Source: Bacteroidia bacterium (GTDB taxonomy: Bacteria > Bacteroidota > Bacteroidia > Flavobacteriales > Flavobacteriaceae). From it: 41,304 bases of DNA. The stretch's first letter is position 1. The number at the start of each line of letters is the position of its first letter. The position numbers and the translations under genes were made by a program. Shown piece by piece: positions 30,434 through 39,381 of this stretch. Below the pieces are notes generated by a model that saw only the letters and a program-made list of their open reading frames with translations, did no database searches and was not told where the DNA came from. The stretch spans positions 1 through 41,304 of the forward strand of contig JAUIBP010000018.1 in assembly GCA_030427735.1 (NCBI GenBank). Reading direction: 5' to 3'.

Positions 30434-33280
30434 TTAAACCAAATGCTTTAAATAAGCTAAGGTTTGCTGGGCTTGTTTTCTTACAGTTTCGCTATGGTCG
30501 GTTAACACCATTTCTACAAGTGGTATAAATGTTTTGTTTTTAGTTTTTTCTATTAAATACAGTACTGCATGCTTAATTTTTAAGTCGTGGCGTTGCAATA
30601 AAATGCGATAACATTCGGCTTCGCTGTACACCTTCAAATTTAATTTTTTAATGATTTCTTCGGTAATATCATCATTAAAAAAGGCCGATTCGGCTATGGG
30701 AATAAGTTCTCGTTTTAAGTGGTAATCTAAAATATTGTCTAAAAATTCTATCGCATTAACGCGTTGTTCTTCTTCGCCATTTAAGATGATGTCAAAAATC
30801 GGGTCAATTTCCTTTGGCGGATATTTAATGCCTAAAAATTTAAAAATGCGTTGCAATTGTCGGTCTAAACGTTGTTCTAGAATTTGCATTAAACCATGCC
30901 TGGCTTCATCTTCTTCTTCATTAGTTTTGTGTTCGGCTTTTTCTTTAAATTTTATGATGATTTGAGAGTGAATAGACGATAGCATGCTTTGGTAAATTTG
31001 GCATTCGTCTAAAATTTTATCAACTAAATAGCGATCCTTTATTTTTAAATGTGGGTGTTTCCATTTTAATCGTCTAAGTGCATCAATGGCTTCAATGGTT
31101 ACCGAATGTTCTGTGTTGTCTATAAGTTTAAGTAAGGCGTTAATCGATTTTTGAGAAGCAAAACGCTCTATAACTACAGGAATAATGTGGGCGTCGTCTA
31201 AATCGTATTGTTCGTTAATGGTTTTTATTACGAGGTCGTCTATTATATGTTCTCCATAACTGTGTAAACTTTTTATGGCTTGTTGGCGTGTTTCTTTTTT
31301 AGATAACCAATTAACCATAGAATCTATAAATTCTGTAGACTTGGTTTTGGCAGCGCTTTGCAGTGCAACAATGGCTATGCTACTTGTGTTCGTTTTTAAT
31401 TGGTTGCTAATAATGTAGTAAAACGACTTGGCGTGAATGTTACCAATGGCTTCTAAAATAACTTTTATTTTATTCGTTTTATAGGTATCGTCTGTAGAAA
31501 TGCTCCACTCGTTTATTGCTTTTTGTAGGTAATAATCGAAATTGAAGCGTTGCTGGATGATTGGATTGTTTTTTAACTCAAGTGACAGTCCGATTAAGGT
31601 TGCGTTTTTTATAGATTCGTCTTCACTCTTTAAATACGCGTTAAATAAGTGTAAGGTATTACGTTTGCTTTTGTGGATTAAATATCTAAAAGCATCTGTT
31701 GTAAGTAACTGATCGGGTTTTTGGATTAAGGGTTCTATTTGTTCGGAAAGATCTTCTGTTTTTAGGTAATATAAGTTTTCTATTGCTAATGCTTTTACAT
31801 GGTCTGAAGGGTGTTGAAGGAGTTGCTTAATTGAAGAAAATAAGCGTTCGTCTGGAGCTTCCAATGTGCGTTTTAGCATGTGTATCATTTGGTTTTCTGT
31901 TCCGTGTTCAAAAACTTCAATGATACTGCTTATAATAGATCTTACTGGGCGTTCTTCTTTTTTAGGTTTGTCGTTTTGGATGCTCAAGTGCGGAGGATCC
32001 AATAGGTTTTTAAACGCATCTACATAAGCCGAACGCAGTTTAAAAATAACCACAATCCAAACTATAATGAGTACTATGGTAATTAAGCTAACATAAATAG
32101 AATGTATTTTTAGGCCGTTAATAAAAAAGATAAGAATAAGTCCCGCCAATCCTGTAGCAATACTGTCTACAACAACATCTATAAATGTTTTGGTTTTTTT
32201 CTTGATGTCTATCGGGATGGGGATAGACAATAATTCTGTAGCCGATTTATTTACGGATTGCTTTAAACTACCATCTACTATTTTTATAAAAACGATTACT
32301 CCTAATTCGGGAACAAAGAGTAGGATTATAGAGCCTATTAAAATACCAACAGGAAGCCATAATAACGATTTTCCGACTCCAAATGTACCAACAATACGTT
32401 TGGTTAAAAAGAGTTGGATAACCAACGAAATAACACTTAAAGTAGAAAACCAAAACCCGAAAAATGATGTTAGTTTTTCCTGATTTAAAATCATTTCGGA
32501 AGCATAATGGCTGTATTGATAGTCTACAAGTTTAGCTACAATAACACCTATGCCAATAACCAATGCAATTCTGGATAGCAGTTTAGATTGTTTAATTAAA
32601 GCAATAGGAGACTCGCCTTTGTGTTCTGATTTATGGGCGATATTAGCTAAGTTGGTGTTGGCTACATTGGTGTTCCATATATATTTTGTAATGGGCAAAC
32701 AGCAGAGTAGTAGTGCGGCTGCGACAAATAATAAGTGCTCGGAATTTATAAAATTGGTTAATAACGAAGCGAGATACCCTCCAAAAATTCCCCCAGCAAT
32801 AGCGCCAGCGCCTATAAAGCCAAAAATGCGTTTGGCTTCTCTAATGTTGTAGACTAAATTTGCTAAAATCCAGAATTGCGATGTGGTTAATAAACCATAA
32901 ATGGCTACCCAAATGTAGGGGATGTACAATAAATAGCCTAGTTTTAAATGCGTACTTAAAGCAATACCAAAAATAATTAAGGATAGCAAACATCCCCATA
33001 GGGTAAGTTCTATTACTCGGTTTAACTTATAACGCTCCAGGAATTTGTCGTAAAAGTAAGAGCCTATTACTGCCGAAGCTGCCGTAAAAATATAAGCTAA
33101 AGGCAAGGCTTTAGCGGTTAATTCTGAAAGAAATAAAGAATTTATTGTAGGCTTTACAACCAGTAAGGTTGTAATTAATAAAAAAATATTGAGTTGTAGC
33201 AACAGGGTTTTCTGAAGCTCATCTTCATTAATGTCAAAAACGTCTAGTAAGTAGGTTTTAACTTTCTGTATTGGCAGCAT
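30434..33280 (-). CDS. ATP/ADP-translocase-like transporter with HEAT-repeat extension
   Basis: The protein has 948 residues. The N-terminal ~430 residues hold about 12 membrane helices. Features resemble the NTT/Npt and MFS-like family: NSLFLSELTAKALPLAYIF, then FYDKFLERY, TSQFWILANLVYNIREAKR and the GAGAIAGGIFGG loop. The C-terminal half (about 440-948) is a cytoplasmic array of short helical pairs typical of HEAT or PBS-lyase-like repeats (HPSDHVKALAIENLYYLK, HSETVRKQAQQTLAYLK). Known NTT carriers exchange nucleotides in plastids and intracellular bacteria; in free-living Bacteroidota the substrate is uncertain. Its start overlaps the upstream serine hydrolase gene by 23 bases. Confidence 0.82.
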   Translation of the reverse strand: MLPIQKVKTYLLDVFDINEDELQKTLLLQLNIFLLITTLLVVKPTINSLFLSELTAKALPLAYIFTAASAVIGSYFYDKFLERYKLNRVIELTLWGCLLSLIIFGIALSTHLKLGYLLYIPYIWVAIYGLLTTSQFWILANLVYNIREAKRIFGFIGAGAIAGGIFGGYLASLLTNFINSEHLLFVAAALLLCCLPITKYIWNTNVANTNLANIAHKSEHKGESPIALIKQSKLLSRIALVIGIGVIVAKLVDYQYSHYASEMILNQEKLTSFFGFWFSTLSVISLVIQLFLTKRIVGTFGVGKSLLWLPVGILIGSIILLFVPELGVIVFIKIVDGSLKQSVNKSATELLSIPIPIDIKKKTKTFIDVVVDSIATGLAGLILIFFINGLKIHSIYVSLITIVLIIVWIVVIFKLRSAYVDAFKNLLDPPHLSIQNDKPKKEERPVRSIISSIIEVFEHGTENQMIHMLKRTLEAPDERLFSSIKQLLQHPSDHVKALAIENLYYLKTEDLSEQIEPLIQKPDQLLTTDAFRYLIHKSKRNTLHLFNAYLKSEDESIKNATLIGLSLELKNNPIIQQRFNFDYYLQKAINEWSISTDDTYKTNKIKVILEAIGNIHAKSFYYIISNQLKTNTSSIAIVALQSAAKTKSTEFIDSMVNWLSKKETRQQAIKSLHSYGEHIIDDLVIKTINEQYDLDDAHIIPVVIERFASQKSINALLKLIDNTEHSVTIEAIDALRRLKWKHPHLKIKDRYLVDKILDECQIYQSMLSSIHSQIIIKFKEKAEHKTNEEEDEARHGLMQILEQRLDRQLQRIFKFLGIKYPPKEIDPIFDIILNGEEEQRVNAIEFLDNILDYHLKRELIPIAESAFFNDDITEEIIKKLNLKVYSEAECYRILLQRHDLKIKHAVLYLIEKTKNKTFIPLVEMVLTDHSETVRKQAQQTLAYLKHLV

Positions 33281-34274
33281 TTGGTTTGGAGTTAATAGCC
33301 TTTTCTATGGGCTCAACCAAATTACGAATTATTTGCTCACCATTTTCATTTTCAATTAAAGCTACCAAAATATACTTGCGATCTTCGCTCCAAACAAGAA
33401 TAGAGTCGGAATGCCAATTTCTCCAACTACCAGATTTTCTAAATAATCTAGCATCGGGGTCTATACGCTCTAGGGTATTTACAAATTTATGATGCAATTC
33501 TGGATTTTCCATCATGTCTAACATGTGTTTAGAACGTTCTGGAGTTACCAACTTGCCATGTAACATTAAATAATAAAAGCGGCACACCTGATCGGCAGAA
33601 GCCGCATGGCTTAGGTTTTTTAAAGGTTCTCTGTTGGTAGGTCCAGAAGCGGCATAGCGCTTGCCTACCCATAAGCCGCCTCCATTATTGGGTTCGTATA
33701 AATGATATTCGGGCGCGGTGAGTACACTTTCTATTTTTTGAAAACCAAGACGATCTATCATTCTAGTCGTTGCTTGGTTGTTAGAACGGCTAATCATTTG
33801 CCTCATATCGCTTTTAACATCTGGAGTTGCTTGTAACTCGCCTTTTTCCAAGGCGTCTTCGGCAGCTAGTAAAACAGCAATTTTAGGAAGACTTGCCGCA
33901 TACATCATTTCTTCGCCGTTTATTTGAGCAAATCTAGGAGCCTCTGGCTGGCTCAAATCTATAACACCAATAGACATCCTTTTGTTATCTATTAAGTTTT
34001 TCCAGGTTGAATTTTTTGAAATTTCGTTAGTAAGCGAAGTTTCAAAATCAGCATTTTTGTAGGCAAAAAGCGGCTTAAATTCGTGATCTGGTAATGTGAA
34101 AGGTAAATTGTTGTAATTATCGACTTTAAAATCTAAACGATGAAATTTATGCTTAGGGTTTATTCTGTATTTGGCCAAGGTTTTTGTACCCAATACAGAC
34201 GAAGCTGTAAGTAAAACTGCAGCTGCAAAAATTTTGTGTTTAAGGTGGATTTTTTTTGTAAGTCTCTGTCTCAT
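33258..34274 (-). CDS. Exported serine hydrolase (beta-lactamase-like)
   Basis: The protein has 338 residues. An N-terminal hydrophobic segment (about 14-30, IFAAAVLLTASSVLG) after basic residues is a signal or anchor. Motifs of the penicillin-recognising fold are SLPK (S128-K131), SNN (164-166) and RKSGSW (about 280). It resembles class-A-type serine hydrolases rather than DD-peptidases with a PBP-specific domain. The substrate is unknown. The end overlaps the transporter start by 23 bases, implying coupled expression. It shares motif layout with the hydrolase at 28600 but is not obviously its duplicate. Confidence 0.82.
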   Translation of the reverse strand: MRQRLTKKIHLKHKIFAAAVLLTASSVLGTKTLAKYRINPKHKFHRLDFKVDNYNNLPFTLPDHEFKPLFAYKNADFETSLTNEISKNSTWKNLIDNKRMSIGVIDLSQPEAPRFAQINGEEMMYAASLPKIAVLLAAEDALEKGELQATPDVKSDMRQMISRSNNQATTRMIDRLGFQKIESVLTAPEYHLYEPNNGGGLWVGKRYAASGPTNREPLKNLSHAASADQVCRFYYLMLHGKLVTPERSKHMLDMMENPELHHKFVNTLERIDPDARLFRKSGSWRNWHSDSILVWSEDRKYILVALIENENGEQIIRNLVEPIEKAINSKPNAANTES

Positions 34275-34351
34275 AGTCGTTCTAAATCATTAAATACGAG
34301 TGCAATATTAATTTATTTTTAAATAATAAAAAATGACTTTAACACTAAATT

Positions 34352-34383
34352 TATTTGCCCATACACCTTTGTATAGGCAAATA
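34352..34383. repeat. 14-bp inverted repeat (hairpin)
   Basis: Two 14-base arms (34352-34365 and 34370-34383) pair with a single mismatch around a CCTT loop. It sits in the 179-base gap between two genes on the - strand. No T tract follows on the - strand and only a T-rich stretch follows on +, so it is not a textbook terminator. It could be an operator for the serine hydrolase gene or an RNA structure. Confidence 0.65.
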
Positions 34384-34453
34384 GTTTCTGTTTTATAGTC
34401 TTAAATAAAAACGTGTGAAATTAATTTTATTTCATGACTTCACAATTTTAACA

Positions 34454-34888
34454 TTAGGACTGCTTGTCGTTAAAGCTAATCATCCAATTTATTTTAAACT
34501 TGTCTGTAAGCATTCCAAAATAATCTCCCCAAAAAGTATCCTCCATAGGCATGGTTATAGTACCGCCTTCAGACAATGCACTAAATAATCTGTCGGCTTC
34601 GGCTTTACTATCTACATTTAAAGATAGACTAATATTATTGCCTATAAGGGTTTTATTAGCCCAATCGCCACCAGTGTCGCTACCCATTAAAATGGTGTTA
34701 CTGTTAATGGGTAAACTAATGTGCATAATTTTGTCTTTATCGGCTTCGTTAACGGTTACTCCCTCTTGTGGAGGCATTTCTCCAAAGCGCCCTAAATAGG
34801 TGAATTCGCCTCCAAAAACAGATTTGTAAAAATTAAAGGCTGTTTCGCAGTCGCCTAAAAATGTTAAGTACGGATTTAATTGTGTCAT
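34454..34888 (-). CDS. VOC-family protein (PhnB-like)
   Basis: The protein has 144 residues. It has the PhnB/YdhR-like vicinal-oxygen-chelate layout: NPYLTFLGDCETAFNFYKSVFGG at the N-terminus, a central IMHISLPINSNTILMGSD segment, and ALSEGGTITMPMEDTFWGDYFGMLTDKFKINW at the end. Members are often annotated as glyoxalase- or demethylubiquinone-methyltransferase-like without a known substrate. It is the last gene of a three-gene run, 18 bases after the P-loop kinase gene. Confidence 0.9.
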   Translation of the reverse strand: MTQLNPYLTFLGDCETAFNFYKSVFGGEFTYLGRFGEMPPQEGVTVNEADKDKIMHISLPINSNTILMGSDTGGDWANKTLIGNNISLSLNVDSKAEADRLFSALSEGGTITMPMEDTFWGDYFGMLTDKFKINWMISFNDKQS

Positions 34889-34906
34889 AATTAGAAGTTT
34901 TTAAGA

Positions 34907-35569
34907 TTAATAATTAGTTGACCATGCAGTAGGTTTATTGTTGGTAAGCCAGGCTTCTATTTGGTTTATGGTTTGGTAGTGGTTTATAGTCTTGTTGGTT
35001 ATTAATTGCTGTTTGTTTATCGTGTTTAATACTTGTGAGCGTGTGGTTTGTAAATCTAAATAGGGTATAAAAACTACATTAACGTCGGTGTGTTTAGCAA
35101 GAAATTTAAAATAGCGATACTGATTAGGAATCAGTTGTAAGTGCTTGTTAAAGTTACTTCTTTTTCGTGTAAAATCCTTAGTTTTTCTAAAGTATAAACG
35201 TTTGGTGTCGCAGTAAAACACGATATATAAATCTGGGAAAGTGAGGGTTTGTTTAAAAATTTCGGTTTTATAAAAAGACAAAGCATCAGCTAAATTGAAA
35301 TCTTTAGAATGATATGTCCAATTATACCATAAGGGTTGAAACACATCGCCATCAAATATCACCGAAGTAGATGCATTTAAGCCTAAGCTATACCGCGATA
35401 GTTGCTTTTTGTAATACCAAAGGTTTGATGCTGTTTTAGGGCGTTTAAATAGTTCGTTCACTTCTGGAACGCTGTAAAATTGAGTTTTAAGATGAGTACA
35501 TAATGTAGATTTCCCTATGGCACTGGGGCCTTCAAAAGTTATAAGCATTCGTTTGTTTTTAGGCTTCAT
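34907..35569 (-). CDS. P-loop nucleoside/nucleotide kinase-like protein
   Basis: The protein has 220 residues. A Walker A motif GPSAIGKST lies at about 14-22 after a hydrophobic strand (MLITFE). A later Lys/Arg-rich lid-like segment (LYFRKTKDFTRKRSN) and a VIFDGDVF strand with acidic residues resemble thymidylate-kinase-like or AAA_33-type kinases. The phosphorylated substrate cannot be read from sequence. Its start overlaps the upstream VOC gene by 11 bases, so the two are translationally coupled. Confidence 0.75.
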   Translation of the reverse strand: MKPKNKRMLITFEGPSAIGKSTLCTHLKTQFYSVPEVNELFKRPKTASNLWYYKKQLSRYSLGLNASTSVIFDGDVFQPLWYNWTYHSKDFNLADALSFYKTEIFKQTLTFPDLYIVFYCDTKRLYFRKTKDFTRKRSNFNKHLQLIPNQYRYFKFLAKHTDVNVVFIPYLDLQTTRSQVLNTINKQQLITNKTINHYQTINQIEAWLTNNKPTAWSTNY

Positions 35570-35942
35570 AAAGTTCTAAGGGTAAACCGTCTGGATCTTC
35601 AAAAAATGTAAACTGTTTTTGTGTGTATTCATCCATACGTATTGGTTCGCAGATAACTCCTAATGTTTTTAAACGTTCAACTTCCGTACTAATATCATCG
35701 ACTTCAAAAGCGAGATGTCTTAAACCTGTGCCTTCTGGCCTTGATATACGTTTTGGAGGATCAGGAAAAGAAAATAGTTCAATAACATAATTACCGTTCA
35801 TGGCCAAATCTAATTTATACGATTCGCGATCTGCTCTATAAGTTTCATTTAAAATATCTAGACCAAGAATAGTGGTGTAAAAATGTTTCGATTTGGGGTA
35901 ATCTGAACAAATTATTGCTATATGGTGTATGTTTTTTATCAT
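35559..35942 (-). CDS. VOC-family protein (glyoxalase I-like)
   Basis: The protein has 127 residues. It is a small VOC/glyoxalase-like protein with likely metal ligands in HHIAIICSDY (His 6 or 7), the central YVIELFSF Glu, LRHLAFEV (His) and LPLELYEA (Glu). It resembles the SMU1112c/YwbC-like subgroup, whose members are usually annotated only as putative lyases. First gene of a three-gene operon with the P-loop kinase and a second VOC protein. Confidence 0.9.
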   Translation of the reverse strand: MIKNIHHIAIICSDYPKSKHFYTTILGLDILNETYRADRESYKLDLAMNGNYVIELFSFPDPPKRISRPEGTGLRHLAFEVDDISTEVERLKTLGVICEPIRMDEYTQKQFTFFEDPDGLPLELYEA

Positions 35943-36309
35943 TTTTCAACGTGTAATTTATTGAAATGAAGATAATTAAATATTGCAATTTTATTGAAAT
36001 TGAAGCGAAATAGCTGTTTTTTAATTATTAAATGTTAAATTTTAGTACTTTTCATCGATTTTTAAGGCTTTTTATCGATATAAAATTTGGAAATTAGGAT
36101 ATATTTAACATATATTTACATAGTCTTTTGCTGTAGAAATAGTAGTAAAAGATGTATTAATTCATTAAGGTTCATTTTTTACCAGCTTCCCTCACTATAT
36201 TTTTTAGTTGTTTAAGTACGTTTTGTACTGCCTTATTTTAAGGCAAACTGTTTAAGATTAGAAAAATTAATATTAAAAATTATACTAAAACAACCTAAAA
36301 TTGAAGCTT
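35943..36309. other. AT-rich intergenic region (367 bp)
   Basis: This region lies between the VOC operon (-) and a small lipoprotein gene (+), so it should hold divergent promoters. I see no perfect TAnnTTTG element; the closest is TACGTTTTG at 36217, with one extra T. Two palindromes lie at 36215-36245, and a pair of ATCGAT copies at about 36055-36080 flanks a T-rich stretch. I found no open frame with coding character. Confidence 0.6.
36215..36245. promoter_or_regulatory. Two adjacent palindromes upstream of the small lipoprotein gene
   Basis: AGTAC-GTTTT-GTACT (36215-36229) is followed immediately by TGCCTTA-TTT-TAAGGCA (36229-36245). They lie 65-95 bases upstream of ATG 36310. The first contains a near-consensus -7 element, so this could be an operator overlapping a promoter, or a leader hairpin. 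Which is undecided. Confidence 0.4.
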
Positions 36310-36462
36310 ATGAAATCTCTAAGAATTACCTTTTTTGCCCTTGTATTATTTGGATCGTTAACCTCTTGTGTTAAAGAAGATTTAGAAGACGACGATGTAC
36401 TAGTAGCCCCAGACGATGTTGAAGCCACATATTATACTGGTGGCGTTGTAGACGAAAAATAG
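36310..36462 (+). CDS. Small acidic lipoprotein (50 aa)
   Basis: The frame runs from ATG 36310 to TAG 36460-36462. A signal peptide with a good lipobox (SLTSC, Cys 20) precedes a 31-residue acidic mature part (EDLEDDDVLVAPDD, then TYYTGGVVDEK). A terminator follows directly, so the gene is a separate short transcript upstream of the histidine kinase gene. Its high acidity and size suggest a small surface or periplasmic peptide. A sensor ligand is one guess, without direct evidence. Confidence 0.75.
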   Translation: MKSLRITFFALVLFGSLTSCVKEDLEDDDVLVAPDDVEATYYTGGVVDEK

Positions 36463-36483
36463 AATAGAACTAGTTATACTATC

Positions 36484-36517
36484 AATAGCCCCGATAAATT
36501 ATTATTGGGGCTATTTT
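36484..36517 (+). terminator. Rho-independent terminator
   Basis: A 9-bp perfect GC-containing stem (AATAGCCCC at 36484-36492 with GGGGCTATT at 36507-36515) with a 14-nt loop is followed by TTTT. It ends the small lipoprotein transcript. Confidence 0.88.
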
Positions 36518-36550
36518 GTGTTTATAACTTAAAAAAAATAAATACTTTTG
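36515..36550 (+). promoter_or_regulatory. Promoter of the histidine kinase/response regulator operon
   Basis: TACTTTTG at 36543-36550 is a perfect TAnnTTTG -7 element. A TTTG at 36515-36518, in the tail of the preceding terminator, could serve as the -33 element, although the 24-base spacing is slightly long. The expected transcript start is near 36557, about 17 bases before the TTG start codon. Confidence 0.6.
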
Positions 36551-36573
36551 GGTAAATTGATACTAATGTAGCC

Positions 36574-38601
36574 TTGGGGAACGCATATAAAATTTTTATT
36601 TGTTTTATAATCACTTTTAGCGGTTTTTACGCAAAGGCTTTGGCACAACGGTCCAAAAAAGATAGTGTTGCTATATTGCTTTCTAGGTCCAGTAATTACG
36701 AAAAATACGACTACGATACCAGACTGTTATTTGCTAAACGGGCCAAACAATATGCGGAACAATCGCGTAAAGACTCTTTGGTGTTAAAAAGCAATTTACA
36801 GATTGCAGATTTATATAAGGAGCGTAAATTTTTCGACTTATTTTTAAAGGCTAATCACGATAACCTAAAATATGCCGAGCGCGTAGGCGATTCTGTTTAT
36901 CAGGCTAAGATCTACTCTAAAATGGGTGATTTTTATGAAAAGATTTTAAGCGATAGCGCGTATTATTACTATTATAAATCGGAAAAAATTTATAGACGTT
37001 TGCACGATGCTTATAATACAGCTTCCATTTTATTGAGTATCGCCATCATTCAAAAAAATGAAAAGGATTTTATTGGTAGCGAGGTAACCTCGGTTGAAGC
37101 AATTAAGCTTTTAGATTCTTTGCCAAAAATTGATAAAAATATCCGTAAGAAAGCCTATTTATACAACAACCTGGGTTTGGTTTTCGACCAATTAGAGCAA
37201 CAACAAGAAGCCATAAATTACCATAATAAAGCATTGGTGTTAAAGCAAAGTTTAGAGGGCGATAATAGCGCGACCATCGATAATTCCATGAATAATTTAG
37301 GAGCTGCTTATAAAAACTCTGGAAATTATAAAACGGCATTAGAGCTTTACAAAAGTGTTTTATCGAATAAAAATTTAAAACAAGAACGCCCATCTTTTTA
37401 CGCCTTGGTTTTAGATAATTATGCTAATACACGCTATCAATCTGGCGATAAAGAGCAGACATTAAAGTTGTATACCGAAGCTTTAAATGTATGCGATAGT
37501 ATTGGAGAAAGCTATAATTCTATAATCATTAATCAGCATATTGCAGAGTATTATAACGATATGAAACAAAAAGATTCTGCTAAAAAATATGCCTATCGTG
37601 CTAAAAATATATCGGAACAATATCATAACGACGATCTTTTAAAATCATTATTATTGCTATCTAAAATCGAAAGCGATAGCGCTGCCGTTCAACATTATAA
37701 AGCCTATATTCATTTAAACGATAGCTTGCAAAAAAGTGAGCGTGCAGTCCGTAATAAATTTGCGAGAATACGTTACGAAACAAAAGAAATAGAGCAGAAA
37801 AACATTAAAATATCAAAAGAGCGTTCTTGGTTAATAATTTTGTCTGGAGGTCTTTTAATTACCTTCTTTTTGTTATTCATTATTATCACGCAGCGCAATA
37901 GAAATAAATCCCTTCAGTTTAAGCAGCAGCAACAACAAGCCAACGAAGAAATATACAATTTAATGTTACTGCAACAAGATAAAATCGATGAAGCCAGAAC
38001 GATGGAAAAGCGTCGAATATCCGAAGAATTGCACGACGGCATTTTAAGTAGATTGTTTGGAACACGGCTGAGTTTAGATAGTTTAAATTTTAGTACATCG
38101 GCCGAAGCGATCCAAACTAGAGGCAGTTATTTAGACGAGCTGAAAACTATAGAACAGGATATACGTAAAGTGTCGCACGATTTAAATATAGATTTTGTGT
38201 CGAATTCTGGGTATATAGATATAGTTAAAACTTTACTCGAAAAACAGGCTTTAGCTTATAATATTATGGCCGAATTAAAACACGACGATAATATTAATTG
38301 GGATGCCATCCCTAACAAAACAAAAATTCATTTATACAGAATTATTCAAGAAGCAATCCAAAATGTTTTTAAACATGCAAAAGCTTCTAAAATTGAAATA
38401 AAATTTTATCTTGAAAACCAAGAATTGTTTTTGGAAATTTCAGACGATGGCATCGGTTTCGACCTTAATAAATCGAAACAAGGCATCGGACTCAAAAACA
38501 TGAAATCCAGATTGAAAGAAATTCATGGTCATTTAAAAGTTATTTCCGAAAAACAAAACGGCACAACACTAATCATTAATACCCCAATAAACAATACCTA
38601 A
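36574..38601 (+). CDS. TPR-containing sensor histidine kinase (HisKA_3)
   Basis: The protein has 675 residues from TTG 36574; no in-frame ATG lies near. The signal peptide ends KALAQ at about 25. The periplasmic part has TPR-like helical repeats (about 40-400; NNLGLVFDQLEQQQEAINYHNKAL, split as NNLGLVF and EAINYHNKAL). One membrane helix spans about 419-440, followed by a coiled linker. A HisKA_3 domain has the phospho-acceptor H487 (EKRRISEELHDGIL), and the HATPase domain has NVFKHAKASK, SDDGIGFD and GIGLKNMKSRL. It would autophosphorylate and pass phosphate to the response regulator four bases downstream. The input signal is unknown. Confidence 0.93.
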   Translation: MGNAYKIFICFIITFSGFYAKALAQRSKKDSVAILLSRSSNYEKYDYDTRLLFAKRAKQYAEQSRKDSLVLKSNLQIADLYKERKFFDLFLKANHDNLKYAERVGDSVYQAKIYSKMGDFYEKILSDSAYYYYYKSEKIYRRLHDAYNTASILLSIAIIQKNEKDFIGSEVTSVEAIKLLDSLPKIDKNIRKKAYLYNNLGLVFDQLEQQQEAINYHNKALVLKQSLEGDNSATIDNSMNNLGAAYKNSGNYKTALELYKSVLSNKNLKQERPSFYALVLDNYANTRYQSGDKEQTLKLYTEALNVCDSIGESYNSIIINQHIAEYYNDMKQKDSAKKYAYRAKNISEQYHNDDLLKSLLLLSKIESDSAAVQHYKAYIHLNDSLQKSERAVRNKFARIRYETKEIEQKNIKISKERSWLIILSGGLLITFFLLFIIITQRNRNKSLQFKQQQQQANEEIYNLMLLQQDKIDEARTMEKRRISEELHDGILSRLFGTRLSLDSLNFSTSAEAIQTRGSYLDELKTIEQDIRKVSHDLNIDFVSNSGYIDIVKTLLEKQALAYNIMAELKHDDNINWDAIPNKTKIHLYRIIQEAIQNVFKHAKASKIEIKFYLENQELFLEISDDGIGFDLNKSKQGIGLKNMKSRLKEIHGHLKVISEKQNGTTLIINTPINNT

Positions 38602-38605
38602 TAGC

Positions 38606-39283
38606 ATGGCAAAAACAAAAATTAAAATTTTAATGACAGACGATCACCCAATGATTATCGAAGGGTATCAAAACACGTTATTATCTACCAAAAAAGCAGA
38701 CCAAGAACTCGAGATAGATACAGCGAACAACTGCGATCAGTCTTTAACCGCAATGGCCAATAGCATTGCCAAAGGCGAACCGTATGATGTACTGTTTATA
38801 GATATAAAAATGCCGCCGTCTAAAGATGGTAAATTTAATAGTGGTGAAGATCTGGCATTACATGCACGACAAATTTTGCCAAATGCCAAGATTGTAATTT
38901 TAACCATGTTTAACGAAACATACCGAATTCATAATATAGTAGAACAAATACAGCCAGAAGGTTTTTTAATTAAAAGCGATTTAACTTCTAGCGAATTAGC
39001 TAGTGCCTTTCAAGTTATATTAACCAGCCCACCGTTTTATAGCGGTACAGTGGCTAAGTATTTAAAGCAAACGCTTATTAACGATATTAATTTAGACGAT
39101 AAAAACAGAAAAATCCTGTATTTATTGTCGCAAGGTGTTAAAACTAAGAACCTTGCAGAGCATGTAGATTTATCGTTAAGTGCTATAGAAAAGCGTAAAA
39201 AACAGCTTAAAATGATATTTGCAGTAGAAGACGGACAAGATGAAACCTTATTATATGAAGCGAAAAGATTAGGATTGATTTAG
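38606..39283 (+). CDS. LuxR/NarL-type response regulator
   Basis: The protein has 225 residues. The receiver domain (about 1-135) has the acidic pair in MTDDHP, phospho-acceptor D66 in VLFIDIKMPP and the late LIKSD lysine. The receiver is long, with an insert around STKKADQELEID. The C-terminal helix-turn-helix (about 160-215) is LuxR-like (ILYLLSQGVKTKNLAEHVDL), though degenerate in its second helix (SLSAIEKRKKQLK). It is the cognate regulator of the preceding kinase. Confidence 0.92.
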   Translation: MAKTKIKILMTDDHPMIIEGYQNTLLSTKKADQELEIDTANNCDQSLTAMANSIAKGEPYDVLFIDIKMPPSKDGKFNSGEDLALHARQILPNAKIVILTMFNETYRIHNIVEQIQPEGFLIKSDLTSSELASAFQVILTSPPFYSGTVAKYLKQTLINDINLDDKNRKILYLLSQGVKTKNLAEHVDLSLSAIEKRKKQLKMIFAVEDGQDETLLYEAKRLGLI

Positions 39284-39367
39284 ATTATAGGTGAAAAAAA
39301 TCGATGAAATGCATGTTAAAATTGAAGATTTACGGTTTTTCCGCAGCAAAAAGTTATTTATAGCCTG

Positions 39368-39375
39368 TATCTTTG
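39368..39375 (+). promoter_or_regulatory. Perfect -7 element in a gene-free gap
   Basis: TATCTTTG matches TAnnTTTG exactly, 85 bases after the response regulator stop, with no gene of convincing length downstream. A strong terminator lies about 90 bases further on. A -33 TTG is not clear. Confidence 0.4.
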
Positions 39376-39381
39376 AATCAG

